Origin: Haliotis asinina
Lineage: Eukaryota; Mollusca; Gastropoda; Lepetellida; Haliotidae
Reading direction: 5' to 3'
NCBI RefSeq assembly: GCF_037392515.1
Contig: NW_027133898.1
Coordinates: 248,001 to 312,000, forward strand
DNA: 64,000 nt
The position numbers and the translations under genes are program-made. Positions 18,057 to 27,687 of the stretch are shown here, one piece after another. Positions within the stretch are counted from its first letter, which is position 1. Each line of letters opens with the position of its first letter. The notes under the pieces are model-generated. The model did no database searches. It was not told the origin of the DNA and saw only the letters and a list, made by a program, of their open reading frames with translations.

Positions 18057-18332
18057 ATGAGACCAGCTCCATACCGATGCGAATACATACTTATGGGGAA
18101 GACCGAGGCCTGTGGTAGGAAATGCAGGAATCAGGGGTTCTGTTGTTTCCATATGGGAAGTCCTAACTACACGTGTTCTGTGTGTGGTATCGGGGTTAAA
18201 GGGCACTACTGTCTATGTAAAGCTCACGGAGCGAACGTAGTCAGACATCAACTCATCTACGAGAATAAAAAGGGCTACATAAAAGAACGTAGGCGACTGC
18301 TCAAGATAGACTCCAAACTCAATACCAAATAA
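18057..18332 (+). CDS. Polinton A Cys-rich zinc-binding-like protein
   Basis: A 91-residue protein with 11 cysteines and several histidines: CEY, CGRKCRNQGFCCFH, CSVCGIGVKGHYCLCKAH. Spacing suggests two small zinc knuckles. The C-terminus is basic (KERRRLLKIDSK). It lies directly before polB and is conserved in B. It may be a regulatory or nucleic-acid-binding protein. I do not recognise a named family. Confidence 0.6.
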   Translation: MRPAPYRCEYILMGKTEACGRKCRNQGFCCFHMGSPNYTCSVCGIGVKGHYCLCKAHGANVVRHQLIYENKKGYIKERRRLLKIDSKLNTK

Positions 18333-18472
18333 ATGTTTTACTCATATACAGGAATACATGCACAAGGAACACTATATCCAACAGTGCGTGAAACAGCCAC
18401 ATATTTTTTATCAAGGGTTACCTCCCTTTACTGTGAACCAATTAGACATTGGTTATGTTAGGTGTAAACACT

Positions 18473-20340
18473 ATGACTACTGTACGCGAGCTTAAGCGGG
18501 TCGCAAAACAGAGAGGTGTGATCGGGTATTCTCGAATGCGGAAGTCATTGCTGAGATTACTAGGTTTAGAAGCCCCTACGGTAAAACAATTAAAAGCTCA
18601 AGCAAAACAGCTTGGATACACGGGTTATTCAAACCTGGGGAGAGCCGGGTTAACCGCATTGTTATCACATGCCCCCGTAGCAAAACCTCCCACTGTAAAA
18701 CAACTGAAAGCCGAGGCACACGATTTGGGTTTAGGCGGGTATTCCCGTATGAGAAAACCACAGCTTGTAGAATTATTACGACAGAATAGAGCTATTGACC
18801 TACAGTTCGTGCGCACTGAGCGCGCTGTAGGCAACTATTTGAGAGGTTGGCGCATGCACGTTGATATTACAGATATCAAGCCTCTGATAGCTGATAAGGT
18901 CAACCAGGAACTAAATAACCTAGGAAGTATCAAGTTTCAGATCACAGTGAAAATGTCGCTCGATAAGCAGGATGAATATGTTCAGCCTTACTTCCGAGGT
19001 AAACAAGAGGTCGTCACACATACAGAGACCATTGACGCATCAATCGATACCAGTTTTCAGCAGATACGAGAATACCTAGAACGCTACACACACTTGGGCT
19101 CCGGGTGGGCTGTAGATAAAATCGATAATGTCTATCTAGACATAGCTAACTACGTGCCATTCAGAGGCGGGTCATACCTAGCCTTGCCCCCCTACTATAG
19201 GAACAAACATGCCATAGTAAACGTTAAGAATAGAGGAAACGATTGCCTGAGGTTAGCTATCAGGTCAGCCTTATTTCCAGCTGACACTAATCCGAACAGG
19301 TCTTCTAATTATCCTCAGGAAGATGGGCTCAACTGGGATGGTATAGATGAACCCACCCCCATATCCCAGATCACTAAAGTAGAAAAACAGAATAATCTGG
19401 CTATAAATGTCTTTGGGCACGAAGGTAACACAACAATAGTACACAGGGTCAGCGAAGTGAAGGATCGCCAAGTTATCAATATATTCATGATCCAGCGAGG
19501 TGACAAGTATCACTACACATGGATAAAACACTTTAGCAGGCTGTTGTATGACCAATCGGCACACAGAGAAAAGACCCACTTCTGTGAACGATGCCTACAT
19601 GGCTTCACACGAGCTGATTTATTAGAATCCCACCGGGATGATTGTCAAGGTGTGGGGCAGACGGCCATACGAGTCGACATGCCTAAGGAAGGTGATAATA
19701 TCCTAAAATTCAGTAACCACAAGAACCAAATGTCTGTGCCTTATATCATATACGCCGACTTCGAAGCCTTGGTCACCCACAAAACACAAGAGCATAAAGC
19801 CTGTGGGTTTGGATACATTGTCGTCCGTTGTGACGGGGAAACGAAAGCCCCGGTAGTGTATAGGGGCCCTGACGCGGCTGAAAGGTTTCTAAAGTGTTTG
19901 CAGGAGGAAGAAAAAATTATTAGGAATGCATTGTATAGAATCGCTCCCATGCGTATGACCCGAGTCGACAGGCTAGCTCACGCTAGTAGCACTAACTGTC
20001 ACGTGTGTGACTCACCACTTAACGGTGATTCGGTGAGAGATCACTGCCACATAACTGGTAAGTATAGAGGCGCCGCTCACAGCGCGTGCAACCTCAAGCT
20101 TAAAATCAACCCTAAGACAATAAACATCTTTCACAACTTGATAGGGTACGACTCACACTTGATCATGCAGGCCATCGCGAAAATCGATGGTAATATAACG
20201 TGCATCCCCAACAACATGGAGAGATACATCTCCTTCAGCTTAAACGGACTTAGGTTCATTGACTCGTTTCAGTTCCTCCTGTCGTCACTCACAGTCTGGT
20301 CAAGGCCAACAATACCTTCCCTATCACCGATCGATACACA
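18473..20340 (+). pseudogene. Polinton A PolB, N-terminal fragment cut by copy B
   Basis: Start taken at MTTVREL (18473). Residues 2-103 are three SAP-like repeats (TVRELKRVAKQRG, TVKQLKAQAKQLG, TVKQLKAEAHDLG, each followed by a GYS and a basic/Leu helix). The exonuclease motif I YADFEAL has D429 and E431. A Cys/His block from C509 (CHVC, then DHCHITGKYRGAAHSACN) resembles an endonuclease VII-type zinc/HNH motif. Exo II is NLIGYDSHLI (D560). The frame leaves polB shortly before 20340 owing to small differences and then enters the TIR of B. Confidence 0.9.
20335..20340. repeat. Target-site duplication of Polinton B (integrase side)
   Basis: TACACA, repeated at 8931-8936 in inverted form, where the other half of polB A begins. 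Confidence 0.85.
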
Positions 20341-20484
20341 GTAGTATATACAATGGGGGTTTTAAAACACTTTCAAGAAAAGTCTCTACAAAGCCTTATT
20401 TACTAAATAAGGCTTTGGTTGGGTCCTTAGCTCTTGCTACTATTACCCCTACTACTTAACGTGTGTTGGAGGTAACACTGTGCC
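20341..20484 (+). repeat. Polinton B TIR, integrase end
   Basis: A 144-bp TIR starting GTAGTATATACAATGGGGG, with the hairpin at 20389-20417. It ends at TGTGCC, after which the two ends of the element diverge. Confidence 0.9.
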
Positions 20485-21420
20485 GTACGGTACGATCAAT
20501 AATTCTTCTCTTACAAACCCCCTACCCGGCCCATCCCTCAAGTAGTACAAGTTAGGTTCGTCGGCTTTTATATCCACTTTATCTATGTTGTAAGTTTTGA
20601 CTGACCATATAGGATCGGTGGCCCGCTTACGGCTATCACCCTCGTGTTCCCCCGGCTGGTATAGATACCTCACTAGGGCCCTATCTGGTATCTGTTTCTC
20701 CTTCCCACGCAATGGAGCGGCCGACGCTGCAACTATTGATTTTAGTTTGATAGCGTCTGCCGGTTTCTTACCGGTGAGACGGGTGACTTCATGGTTGATT
20801 GCCGACACCACCTTGGGTAACCTCGTGACCCATTCAGTCGATCGTTTTCCAGGGGTGACCATCTCCCTAGCATACTGATGGCCAAACAAGCGCTCAGCCA
20901 AAGTCCTATTAAATCTCTCAACTATGGCTTGGCTGCGATGGGCTCCGGCCGTGCCACGCCTGACCTTTGTATCGTGTTTGGCTAGCAGTTGTGACACGGC
21001 ACCCATGAACTCCCGTCCGGGGTCAACTTGCAGCTCTGTTGGCCACGTCAGCGGACTGCGTTTGTATATGCGTTCCAATCCTCTGGCTACCTGGGCCGAA
21101 TCTTTCGTGGTCAAGGGTTCGGCTTCCTTGTAACGACTGGCTACGTCCACTACGGTTAAGGCATACTTGTACCTCTTGTCGTGGGGTAGGAACAGTAGGT
21201 CTGCCTGGTGAACGCTATTAGGTATGTTAATACCGAACCTCCTTCTAGGCACGTAGCGTGGTGCCGGCAAATAGATCTGCCACAGGGCTTGTTTTTCAAG
21301 CCACGCTTTGGCTTCCTCCGGGGGTACTCGCGCTATTTTAGCTAGTTTATCTACTGCGCTAGCTCCTTTCCAGTACCCACGCGGGCTGTAGTAAATAGCC
21401 TCAAATTTTTTCATGTCCAT
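20452..21420 (-). CDS. Polinton B integrase, apparently intact
   Basis: 322 residues, rve-type DDE integrase with D74, D133 and E168 all present. It differs from copy A at about ten positions, including the lost D74 there. The N-terminal 60 residues are basic and lack a clear HHCC finger; the C-terminal segment after residue 245 is SH3-like. The last eleven codons lie in the TIR. The start overlaps polB by 20 bases. It is the only copy in this window that could still be catalytic. Confidence 0.92.
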   Translation of the reverse strand: MDMKKFEAIYYSPRGYWKGASAVDKLAKIARVPPEEAKAWLEKQALWQIYLPAPRYVPRRRFGINIPNSVHQADLLFLPHDKRYKYALTVVDVASRYKEAEPLTTKDSAQVARGLERIYKRSPLTWPTELQVDPGREFMGAVSQLLAKHDTKVRRGTAGAHRSQAIVERFNRTLAERLFGHQYAREMVTPGKRSTEWVTRLPKVVSAINHEVTRLTGKKPADAIKLKSIVAASAAPLRGKEKQIPDRALVRYLYQPGEHEGDSRKRATDPIWSVKTYNIDKVDIKADEPNLYYLRDGPGRGFVREELLIVPYGTVLPPTHVK

Positions 21421-24400
21421 ACGCGTATGTGTTTATCCCATCAATAGCTATCCAACGTTTCGTGTCCATAGGCGACAGGGACGTCTTGTTTATAGTCAGT
21501 CCGTATATCTTATGTCCATCACTTCTAAGTGTGTTCATTTTATGCCTAAAGGTACGGGTCTTGAACAGGGCTTCCTTGAATCTGGCGTGTTTGATGTGTT
21601 GTTTCACCACATACTTCTTAACCCCCTTAGCCTTCCGGATCTCACTATTGTCGGCTTTCAGTATGGAGTACATCTTAGGTCTCAAACCTATGTACTCGGC
21701 TATGGGCGTGCCAGCACACTCGTCCTTCATCTTACCTAGGACCTTTTTATTTACCGTACTGTGTATGGCATGGGTCTTAGGGTAGTCGCTGGTGTCGTAT
21801 AAATCGAGGTGTTTTTTCATGTCCTCGTACACGTCCTCGGTTCGAATCTCCATCAGCAGGGAATCCGTGTCAGTGTACAGCACTTCACACCTGTCACCGT
21901 ACTGTTTCTTGAGCTCGTTGTAGTAAAAGTCGTACATCAGGTGTTTGGATAAATCGAGGATGCTCATCCCCACGTAAACAGGCCGGTTGAATTTTATGTG
22001 GCTTTTCTTCATGTGTAGGGCAACCAGGTTGTCTGTGAATATCTTACTACGGTTGAATGCCGGACTGGCTATCAATCTCCTGAGCTTGTCTTCCTCACTC
22101 GACCGAACCAGCTTCACGGTCACGCGTTTCCTCAGGTTCTCCATAGTCTTACCAAACACCCAGTTGTTCATGAGCTTGTAGAGATTTTTCTCAAAATCAC
22201 TGGTGGCTTTTTTTCGTAGGTCTGTGTTCATTCTGATGTAGGGCTCCATCCATGGGCTCTGGTCGAACATGAGCACCCTGTGTATTTTGGTCAGCCTCAT
22301 ACCCAACGACAGGTACAGCTGTAGGTTGCGATAGTGAACGATGTACTTGGTCTTATTCATTAAGTTAGGCACGAGTTTTTCAACGTCTGTCACACGCCCA
22401 CCTAACAAGTTATGTTGGTACTCAGACATCCAGTCTGGGTTAACCCTCATACGTTCGGGGGCCAGGGGGTAGCTGTTGTGCGATGTGTGTAATTCCTTGG
22501 TATACTCTAAGTCAACCTCGAGGATATAACCTTTGTTTGAATCTGGTGCAACCCCCATAACATCAACGTGGGGTACCCATTCGAATCCCCCTGTAGGTAG
22601 ATACTGGCTCATGGCCCAGCCGTACAGGTTGTTTGCGTCGAGGTAGAGAATGTGATTGGTTGGCTTGTTAGGATCGTAACCTTTCACGTATTGATTATTT
22701 GCTTTCGCGTATCGTTTGGATGCCATGGAAATCCCACCTCGCAAGCCTTTCTCAATGAATAGGTGCATGTCGTAATCTGTGAGCAATTCCAAATTAACTC
22801 CGGTCTTTTTAAGCAAGGCGTCCCACGACAGACCTGGGCTGGTGTAATACCATGCGAGGTCGAGTTTATACTGCTTGAAACACGTCCGCCTAAACGTCTC
22901 AAACACGTCGGCTAACAGCAGTACATCTGTCCTCAAGTACAGGTCGTGATAATCACCCAGGTTCTTACAACCCAGTTTATTCCATACGTTAGTCGCGTGC
23001 GAGTAATCATCTCGTGAGACGGACGCCTCATTCAGCTTGCTATAAAAGCAGTCAATAGGGGGTAGTCTGGTCTCGGTGAACTTGACCCAACTATCCATGT
23101 ACTCATAGGGGTACACACCCTTCCTCATAAGCAGGGGTCTAGTCTCGGCGTCTGTGTATCGATCGGTGATAGGGAAGGTATTGTTGGCCTTGACCAGACT
23201 GTCGAGTGACGACAGGAGGAACTGAAACGAGTCAATGAACCTAAGTCCGTTTAAGCTGAAGGAGATGTATCTCTCCATGTTGTTGGGGATGTTTATTGTC
23301 TTAGGGTTGATTTTAAGCTTGAGGTTGCACGCGCTGTGAGCGGCGCCTCTATACTTACCAGTTATGTGGCAGTGATCTCTCACCGAATCACCGTTAAGTG
23401 GTGAGTCACACACGTGACAGTTAGTGCTACTAGCGTGAGCTAGCCTGTCGACTTGGGTCATACGCATGGGAGCGATTCTATACAATGTATTCCTAATAAT
23501 TTTTTCTTCCTCCTGCAAACACTTTAGAAACCTTTCAGCCGCGTCAGGGCCCCTATACACTACCGGAGCTTTCGTTTCCCCGTCACAACGGACGACAATG
23601 TATCCAAACCCACAGGCTTTATGCTCTTGTGTTTTGTGGGTAAAGCTACCACTGGGGGCCTCGCCGGCAACACAACTGGGGGAATCCCGCACAACTAAGG
23701 CTTCGAAATCCCGTATATGATATAAGGCACAGACATTTGGTTCTTGTGGTTACTGAATTTTAGGATATTATCACCTTCCTTAGGCATGTCGACTCGTATG
23801 GCCGTCTGCCCCACACCTTGACAATCATCCCGGTGGGATTCTAATAAATCAGCTCGTGTGAAGCCATGTAGGCATCGTTCACAGAAGTGGGTCTTTTCTC
23901 TGTGTGCCGATTGGTCATACAACAGCCTGCTAAAGTGTTTTATCCATGTGTAGTGATACTTGTCACCTCGCTGGATCATGAATATATTGATAACTTGGCG
24001 ATCCTTCACCGGGCTGACCCTGTGTACTATTGTTGTGTTACCTTCGTGCCCAAAGACATTTATAGCCAGATTATTCTGTTTTTCTACTTTAGTGATCTGG
24101 GATATGGGGGTGGGTTCATCTATACCATCCCAGTTGAGCCCATCATCCTGAGGATAATTAGAAGACCTGTTCGGATTAGTGTCAGCTGGAAATAAGGCTG
24201 ACCTGATAGCTAACCTCAGGCAATCGTTTCCTCTATTCTTAACGTTTACTATGGCATGTTTGTTCCTATAGTAGGGGGGCAAGGCTAGGTATGACCCGCC
24301 TCTGAATGGCACGTAGTTAGCTATGTCTAGATAGACATTATCGATTTTATCTACAGCCCACCCGGAGCCCAAGTGTGTGTAGCGTTCTAGGTATTCTCGT

Positions 24401-25031
24401 ATCTGCTGAAAACTGGTATCGATTGATGCGTCAATGGTCTCTGTATGTGTGACGACCTCTTGTTTACCTCGGAAGTAAGGCTGAACATACTCAGTGGTCC
24501 CTGTGGGCCCCCAACCTGCTTATCGAGCGACATTTTCACTGTGATCTGAAACTTGATACTTCCTAGGTTATTTAGTTCCTGGTTGACCTTATCAGCTATC
24601 AGAGGCTTGATATCTGTAATGTCTATGTTTCTATCAACGTGCATGCGCCAACCTCTCAAATAGTTGCCTACAGCGCGCTCAGTGCGCACGAACTGTAGGT
24701 CAATAGCTCTATTCTGTCGTAATAATTCTACAAGTTGTGGTTTTCTCATACGGGAATACCCGCCTAAACCCAAATCATGTGCCTCGGCTTTCAGTTGTTT
24801 TACAGTGGGAGGTTTTGCTACGGGGGCATGTGATAACAATTCGACTAACCCGGCTCTCCCCAGGTTTGAATAACCCGTGTATCCAAGCTGTTTTGCTTGA
24901 GCTTTTAATTGTTTTACCGTAGGAGGGGCTTCTAAACCTAGTAATCTCAACAATGCTGACTTCCGCATTCAAGAATTCCCAATCACACCTCTCTGTTTTG
25001 CGACCCGCTTAAGCTCGCGTACAGTAGTCAT
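21401..25031 (-). pseudogene. Polinton B PolB, degraded
   Basis: Protein-primed family B polymerase with the same plan as in A. Defects seen by comparison: a TGA in the first SAP-like repeat (about 24969), a one-base loss in a G run near 24515, a one-base loss at the Exo I motif near 23712 (YADFE destroyed), and an in-frame 78-base deletion near 23297 that removes Exo II. Two loops are longer than in A (near 24500 and 23650). The polymerase half from 23160 down (Motifs A, B, C with LYTDTDSLL) is open. Start assumed at 25031. Confidence 0.9.
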
Positions 25032-25150
25032 AGTGTTTACACCTAACATAACCAATGTCTAATTGGTTCACAGTAAAGGGAGGTAACCCTTGATAAAAAA
25101 TATGTGGCTGTTGGATATAGTGTTCCTTGTGTATGTATATGAGTAAACAT
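25032..25150. other. Gap between polB and Cys-rich gene in B
   Basis: Corresponds to 18333-18472 in A. No gene is seen. It includes the polB leader region; sequence is largely conserved between copies. Confidence 0.4.
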
Positions 25151-25414
25151 TTATTTGGAGTCTATCTTGAGCAGTCGCCTACGTTCTTTTATGAAGTCCT
25201 TTTTATTCTCGTAGATGAGTTGATGTCTGACTACGTTCGCTCCGTGAGCTTTACATAGACAGTAGTGTCCTTTAACCCCGATACCACACACAGAACACGT
25301 GTAGTTAGGACTTCCCATATGGAAACAACAGAACCCCTGATTCCTGCATTTCCTACCACAGGCTTCGGTCTTCCCCATAAGTATGTATTCGCATCGGTAT
25401 GGAGCTGGTCTCAT
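25151..25414 (-). CDS. Polinton B Cys-rich zinc-binding-like protein
   Basis: 87 residues, twin of 18057-18332, with all cysteines kept (CGRKCRNQGFCCFH, CSVCGIGVKGHYCLCKAH). It ends four residues earlier at KIDSK. Conservation of every Cys/His despite other changes suggests metal binding matters. Confidence 0.6.
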   Translation of the reverse strand: MRPAPYRCEYILMGKTEACGRKCRNQGFCCFHMGSPNYTCSVCGIGVKGHYCLCKAHGANVVRHQLIYENKKDFIKERRRLLKIDSK

Positions 25415-25432
25415 GTTTACTTATATAGGTAT

Positions 25433-25858
25433 TTAATTTAATTGCTTCGCAACCAAGGCAGTAGCTGCTATACCCAACACTATGAAGCCCAGTTCACGAT
25501 TCATTTGTCCCTTGGATGGTGTGTAGTACTGAGCGAGTGTGGGTTTATTGAGCGGTTCCAATCGTTTACCAGTTAGTAGGTAGTATTCTTTCATTGCTTC
25601 ATCGACATCGTTGAATGTTTGAACGGCATGGTTTTCACGCTGGAGTTGTTCGTTAATAAAATCGATCCTCTGGAGGCGTTTTTTAGCGTACTCGGCCTGT
25701 GCCTTTTGTAAGTTCTCAGTAGCGAGATCGTGCCGCTTCCTTTCTTCCTGTATTTCAGCCGCGTGGTCATCTCGTAGTTTCAAGAAGAGGAAATTACTCC
25801 CGGAAAATGCCAGGGCATTCACTAACGCCCCACCGACCATCATAGCTATCGTGGCCAT
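25433..25858 (-). CDS. Polinton B coiled-coil membrane protein, intact
   Basis: 141 residues. The N-terminal hydrophobic helix (ATIAMMVGGALVNALAFSGS) is followed by a long charged helix (about residues 27-85), then PLNKPTLAQYYTPSKGQ and a C-terminal membrane helix GFIVLGIAATALVAKQL. The membrane-coil-membrane plan suggests an internal-membrane or entry-related virion protein; this is inference. It is the intact reference for the truncated copy at 17613. Confidence 0.65.
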   Translation of the reverse strand: MATIAMMVGGALVNALAFSGSNFLFLKLRDDHAAEIQEERKRHDLATENLQKAQAEYAKKRLQRIDFINEQLQRENHAVQTFNDVDEAMKEYYLLTGKRLEPLNKPTLAQYYTPSKGQMNRELGFIVLGIAATALVAKQLN

Positions 25859-25865
25859 CCTATAT

Positions 25866-26093
25866 TTATTTCATTATATTATCAGGTATTATCCCTTGTT
25901 TTACTAGGATGTCTTTTGTGGCCATCGCCATACCAAGGTTCATTATGAGCATACCCATATCCTGCAGGTTGAAATCTAGCTTGATAGTTGGTTGTTTAAG
26001 CAACATTTTAGTCAACCGAGCGTACCCTACGCCTAGACTGGCGACCACTGTGGCGTGGTATGCGTCGTTGACGAACGTTTTCCCCTCAGACAT
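25866..26093 (-). CDS. Polinton B conserved 75-residue protein
   Basis: Twin of 17378-17605 with two visible substitutions (SLGVGY for SLAVGY, KMLLKQ for KMVLKQ). No function known. It sits seven bases from the next gene, typical of the tight packing of this element. Confidence 0.6.
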   Translation of the reverse strand: MSEGKTFVNDAYHATVVASLGVGYARLTKMLLKQPTIKLDFNLQDMGMLIMNLGMAMATKDILVKQGIIPDNIMK

Positions 26094-26118
26094 TATGTAT
26101 ATATAAAAATATTTTAAA

Positions 26119-26421
26119 TTATAACATGATATGCGGGTCGACAGTGGGGGTTACCTCACTGTTGGGGGGTACCACCTCACTGTGGGAGGGTACTCCCACG
26201 TATAACCATGTTATAACCACGGCAGCACCTACAGCCAACAACAGTCGGGGGTTGATAGTTTTATGTTGGTTACACCACCGTTTTTTACCGGCAGCTACTC
26301 TCTTAGGATTCTTCTGCCTGGTTACTGTTGGGGGTTCCTGTATCACCTCGGGAGGGGTTTCCCTCACCTCGGGAGGGGTTTCCCTCACTGTGGGGGGTAT
26401 CACCTCGGGAGCAGCATCCAT
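26119..26421 (-). CDS. Polinton B basic single-pass membrane protein
   Basis: 100 residues, twin of 17033-17353. The N-terminus carries repeats of the unit ETPPEV, arranged differently from A, while RQKNPKRVAAGKKRW and the membrane helix are the same. It overlaps the preceding gene by 119 bases. Confidence 0.55.
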   Translation of the reverse strand: MDAAPEVIPPTVRETPPEVRETPPEVIQEPPTVTRQKNPKRVAAGKKRWCNQHKTINPRLLLAVGAAVVITWLYVGVPSHSEVVPPNSEVTPTVDPHIML

Positions 26422-26998
26422 CTATACTATTATTATTATTTTTTCTCTCAAATTGACAATGCTTTGCCGTGATAATCGCCGCCGTCACTGGAGCCAACAA
26501 CATACCATATTTGTGGTACAGCTCGCAGCTGATAGAGCTCACGGCGTGTTCGATAAAAGGGTCTTTCTCGAGGTCTTCCCACAGGTAAAGTCGGCGCTCT
26601 GGTGGAATGGGAAGGAAGTATGACACAATACCGGTGTATATCTGGGTCATAGCCGATCCTATTGTCTTTGTCATTTCTGCTCCGAGCCGGGACTCGTATC
26701 TAGCGTACAGCTTATCGATTTCTTCGGCTGACATTTTGTGAATTTTATCCGGAGTGTAGTCTCCAAAGTAATGTTTGGCTTTGCCGCCAACAGCCAACGC
26801 CACCAGTTTCTCTCGCTTGTCATCATCCACTACCCCAGGTACCAACAATTGTTCGAGCAATTCCTCACACTCCATCTTATAATATAACAAGTAAGATTTA
26901 GTTTTAACTATATAATACCCGATGCAGACAAAACACAGAGAAATGAAGGTTAAGTTGCACACAACAAACACTTCAAATATCATAGCTATACTTAGCAT
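26303..26998 (-). CDS. Polinton B helical protein
   Basis: Twin of 16468-17166. The preferred start is MECEELL at 26875, after TATATTATAAG; the longer frame from 26998 would add a hydrophobic leader. It differs by a four-residue insertion after LLEQLL and by the low-complexity tail, which overlaps the next gene in another frame. Repeat changes there alter both proteins at once. Confidence 0.65.
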   Translation of the reverse strand: MLSIAMIFEVFVVCNLTFISLCFVCIGYYIVKTKSYLLYYKMECEELLEQLLVPGVVDDDKREKLVALAVGGKAKHYFGDYTPDKIHKMSAEEIDKLYARYESRLGAEMTKTIGSAMTQIYTGIVSYFLPIPPERRLYLWEDLEKDPFIEHAVSSISCELYHKYGMLLAPVTAAIITAKHCQFERKNNNNSIDGCCSRGDTPHSEGNPSRGEGNPSRGDTGTPNSNQAEES

Positions 26999-27075
26999 TT
27001 GCTTAGCTTTAGCTTAGCTTTGCTTAGATTTGCTTAGCTTTGCTTAGCTTTGCTTAGCTTTGCTTAGCTTTAGCA
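26998..27075. repeat. GCTAAG-repeat block (B)
   Basis: Plus strand TTGCTTAGCTTTGCTTAGC repeated about seven times, in the same place as 16370-16475 in A but with different unit number and spacing. It starts in the stop codon of the ATPase. Confidence 0.8.
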
Positions 27076-27687
27076 CACTCTATATGCTACTGGTTGGTCG
27101 GTCTTGAGCACGAGCTTAGCGTGTTTAGTTTCAGCGAGCTGTTTCTTCACCCGTTCCCATTCTAATTTGCTCATCACATCGTTCTCTCTCAAACACTCCT
27201 CGAACGAATCCCTGTCCTTGCAGTGAAATAAGGCCACCCATCCCGTCTGCTCCCTGAGGTCTTTCAACACCGAGTTGAACTTCGGCGTTAGCACCCAGAC
27301 GCTGTGATTTGCATGCCGGCCGGAGAAGGCCAGGTACGATAGCATGTCTCTCTTTTTTGTTATCTCGCGATTAGCGCTGCAGTCGTCCAGTATGAACAGC
27401 GTCGGTTCCCCTTTAAATTTCTCGTGAAGAGCTTTCAACCAGTCCTGCAGGCGTGTTCCAGGGTCGATTTTGTGTACGTCGGGGTCCGTCATCACCCAAG
27501 GTCGCTCGTACGTTTTATTCATGCTCAGAGTAGGGCACATGATAACGATGTTATCGAACACATCCTTGTAGTAACCCTCCAACATATCCAACACGAAAAC
27601 TGTCTTCCCACAGCCAGTCTGCCCGCACACTATGGCGCAGTGTGGGTCAGTGGGTAGGTCAATAGATGGCTTGCACGAATCTCCCAT
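27070..27687 (-). CDS. Polinton B genome-packaging ATPase, intact
   Basis: 205 residues. Walker A GQTGCGKT (22-29), Walker B LFILDDC (97-103), then a conserved polar stretch SANREITKKRDML and SGRHANHSVWVLTPKFNSV (sensor region). Family: FtsK/HerA-type packaging ATPases of DJR viruses. It would pack DNA into capsids made by the neighbouring MCP, whose gene overlaps its start by 29 bases, consistent with co-expression. Confidence 0.88.
   Translation of the reverse strand: MGDSCKPSIDLPTDPHCAIVCGQTGCGKTVFVLDMLEGYYKDVFDNIVIMCPTLSMNKTYERPWVMTDPDVHKIDPGTRLQDWLKALHEKFKGEPTLFILDDCSANREITKKRDMLSYLAFSGRHANHSVWVLTPKFNSVLKDLREQTGWVALFHCKDRDSFEECLRENDVMSKLEWERVKKQLAETKHAKLVLKTDQPVAYRVC

Larger units (their letters stand above)
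9143..20340 (+). mobile_element. Polinton A, main fragment
   Basis: Runs from the non-integrase TIR through the structural genes to the broken polB. Gene content and order are the mirror image of copy B. Together with 6119-8936 it makes about 14.0 kb, the same as B. Several genes carry stops or frameshifts not shared with B. Confidence 0.9.
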
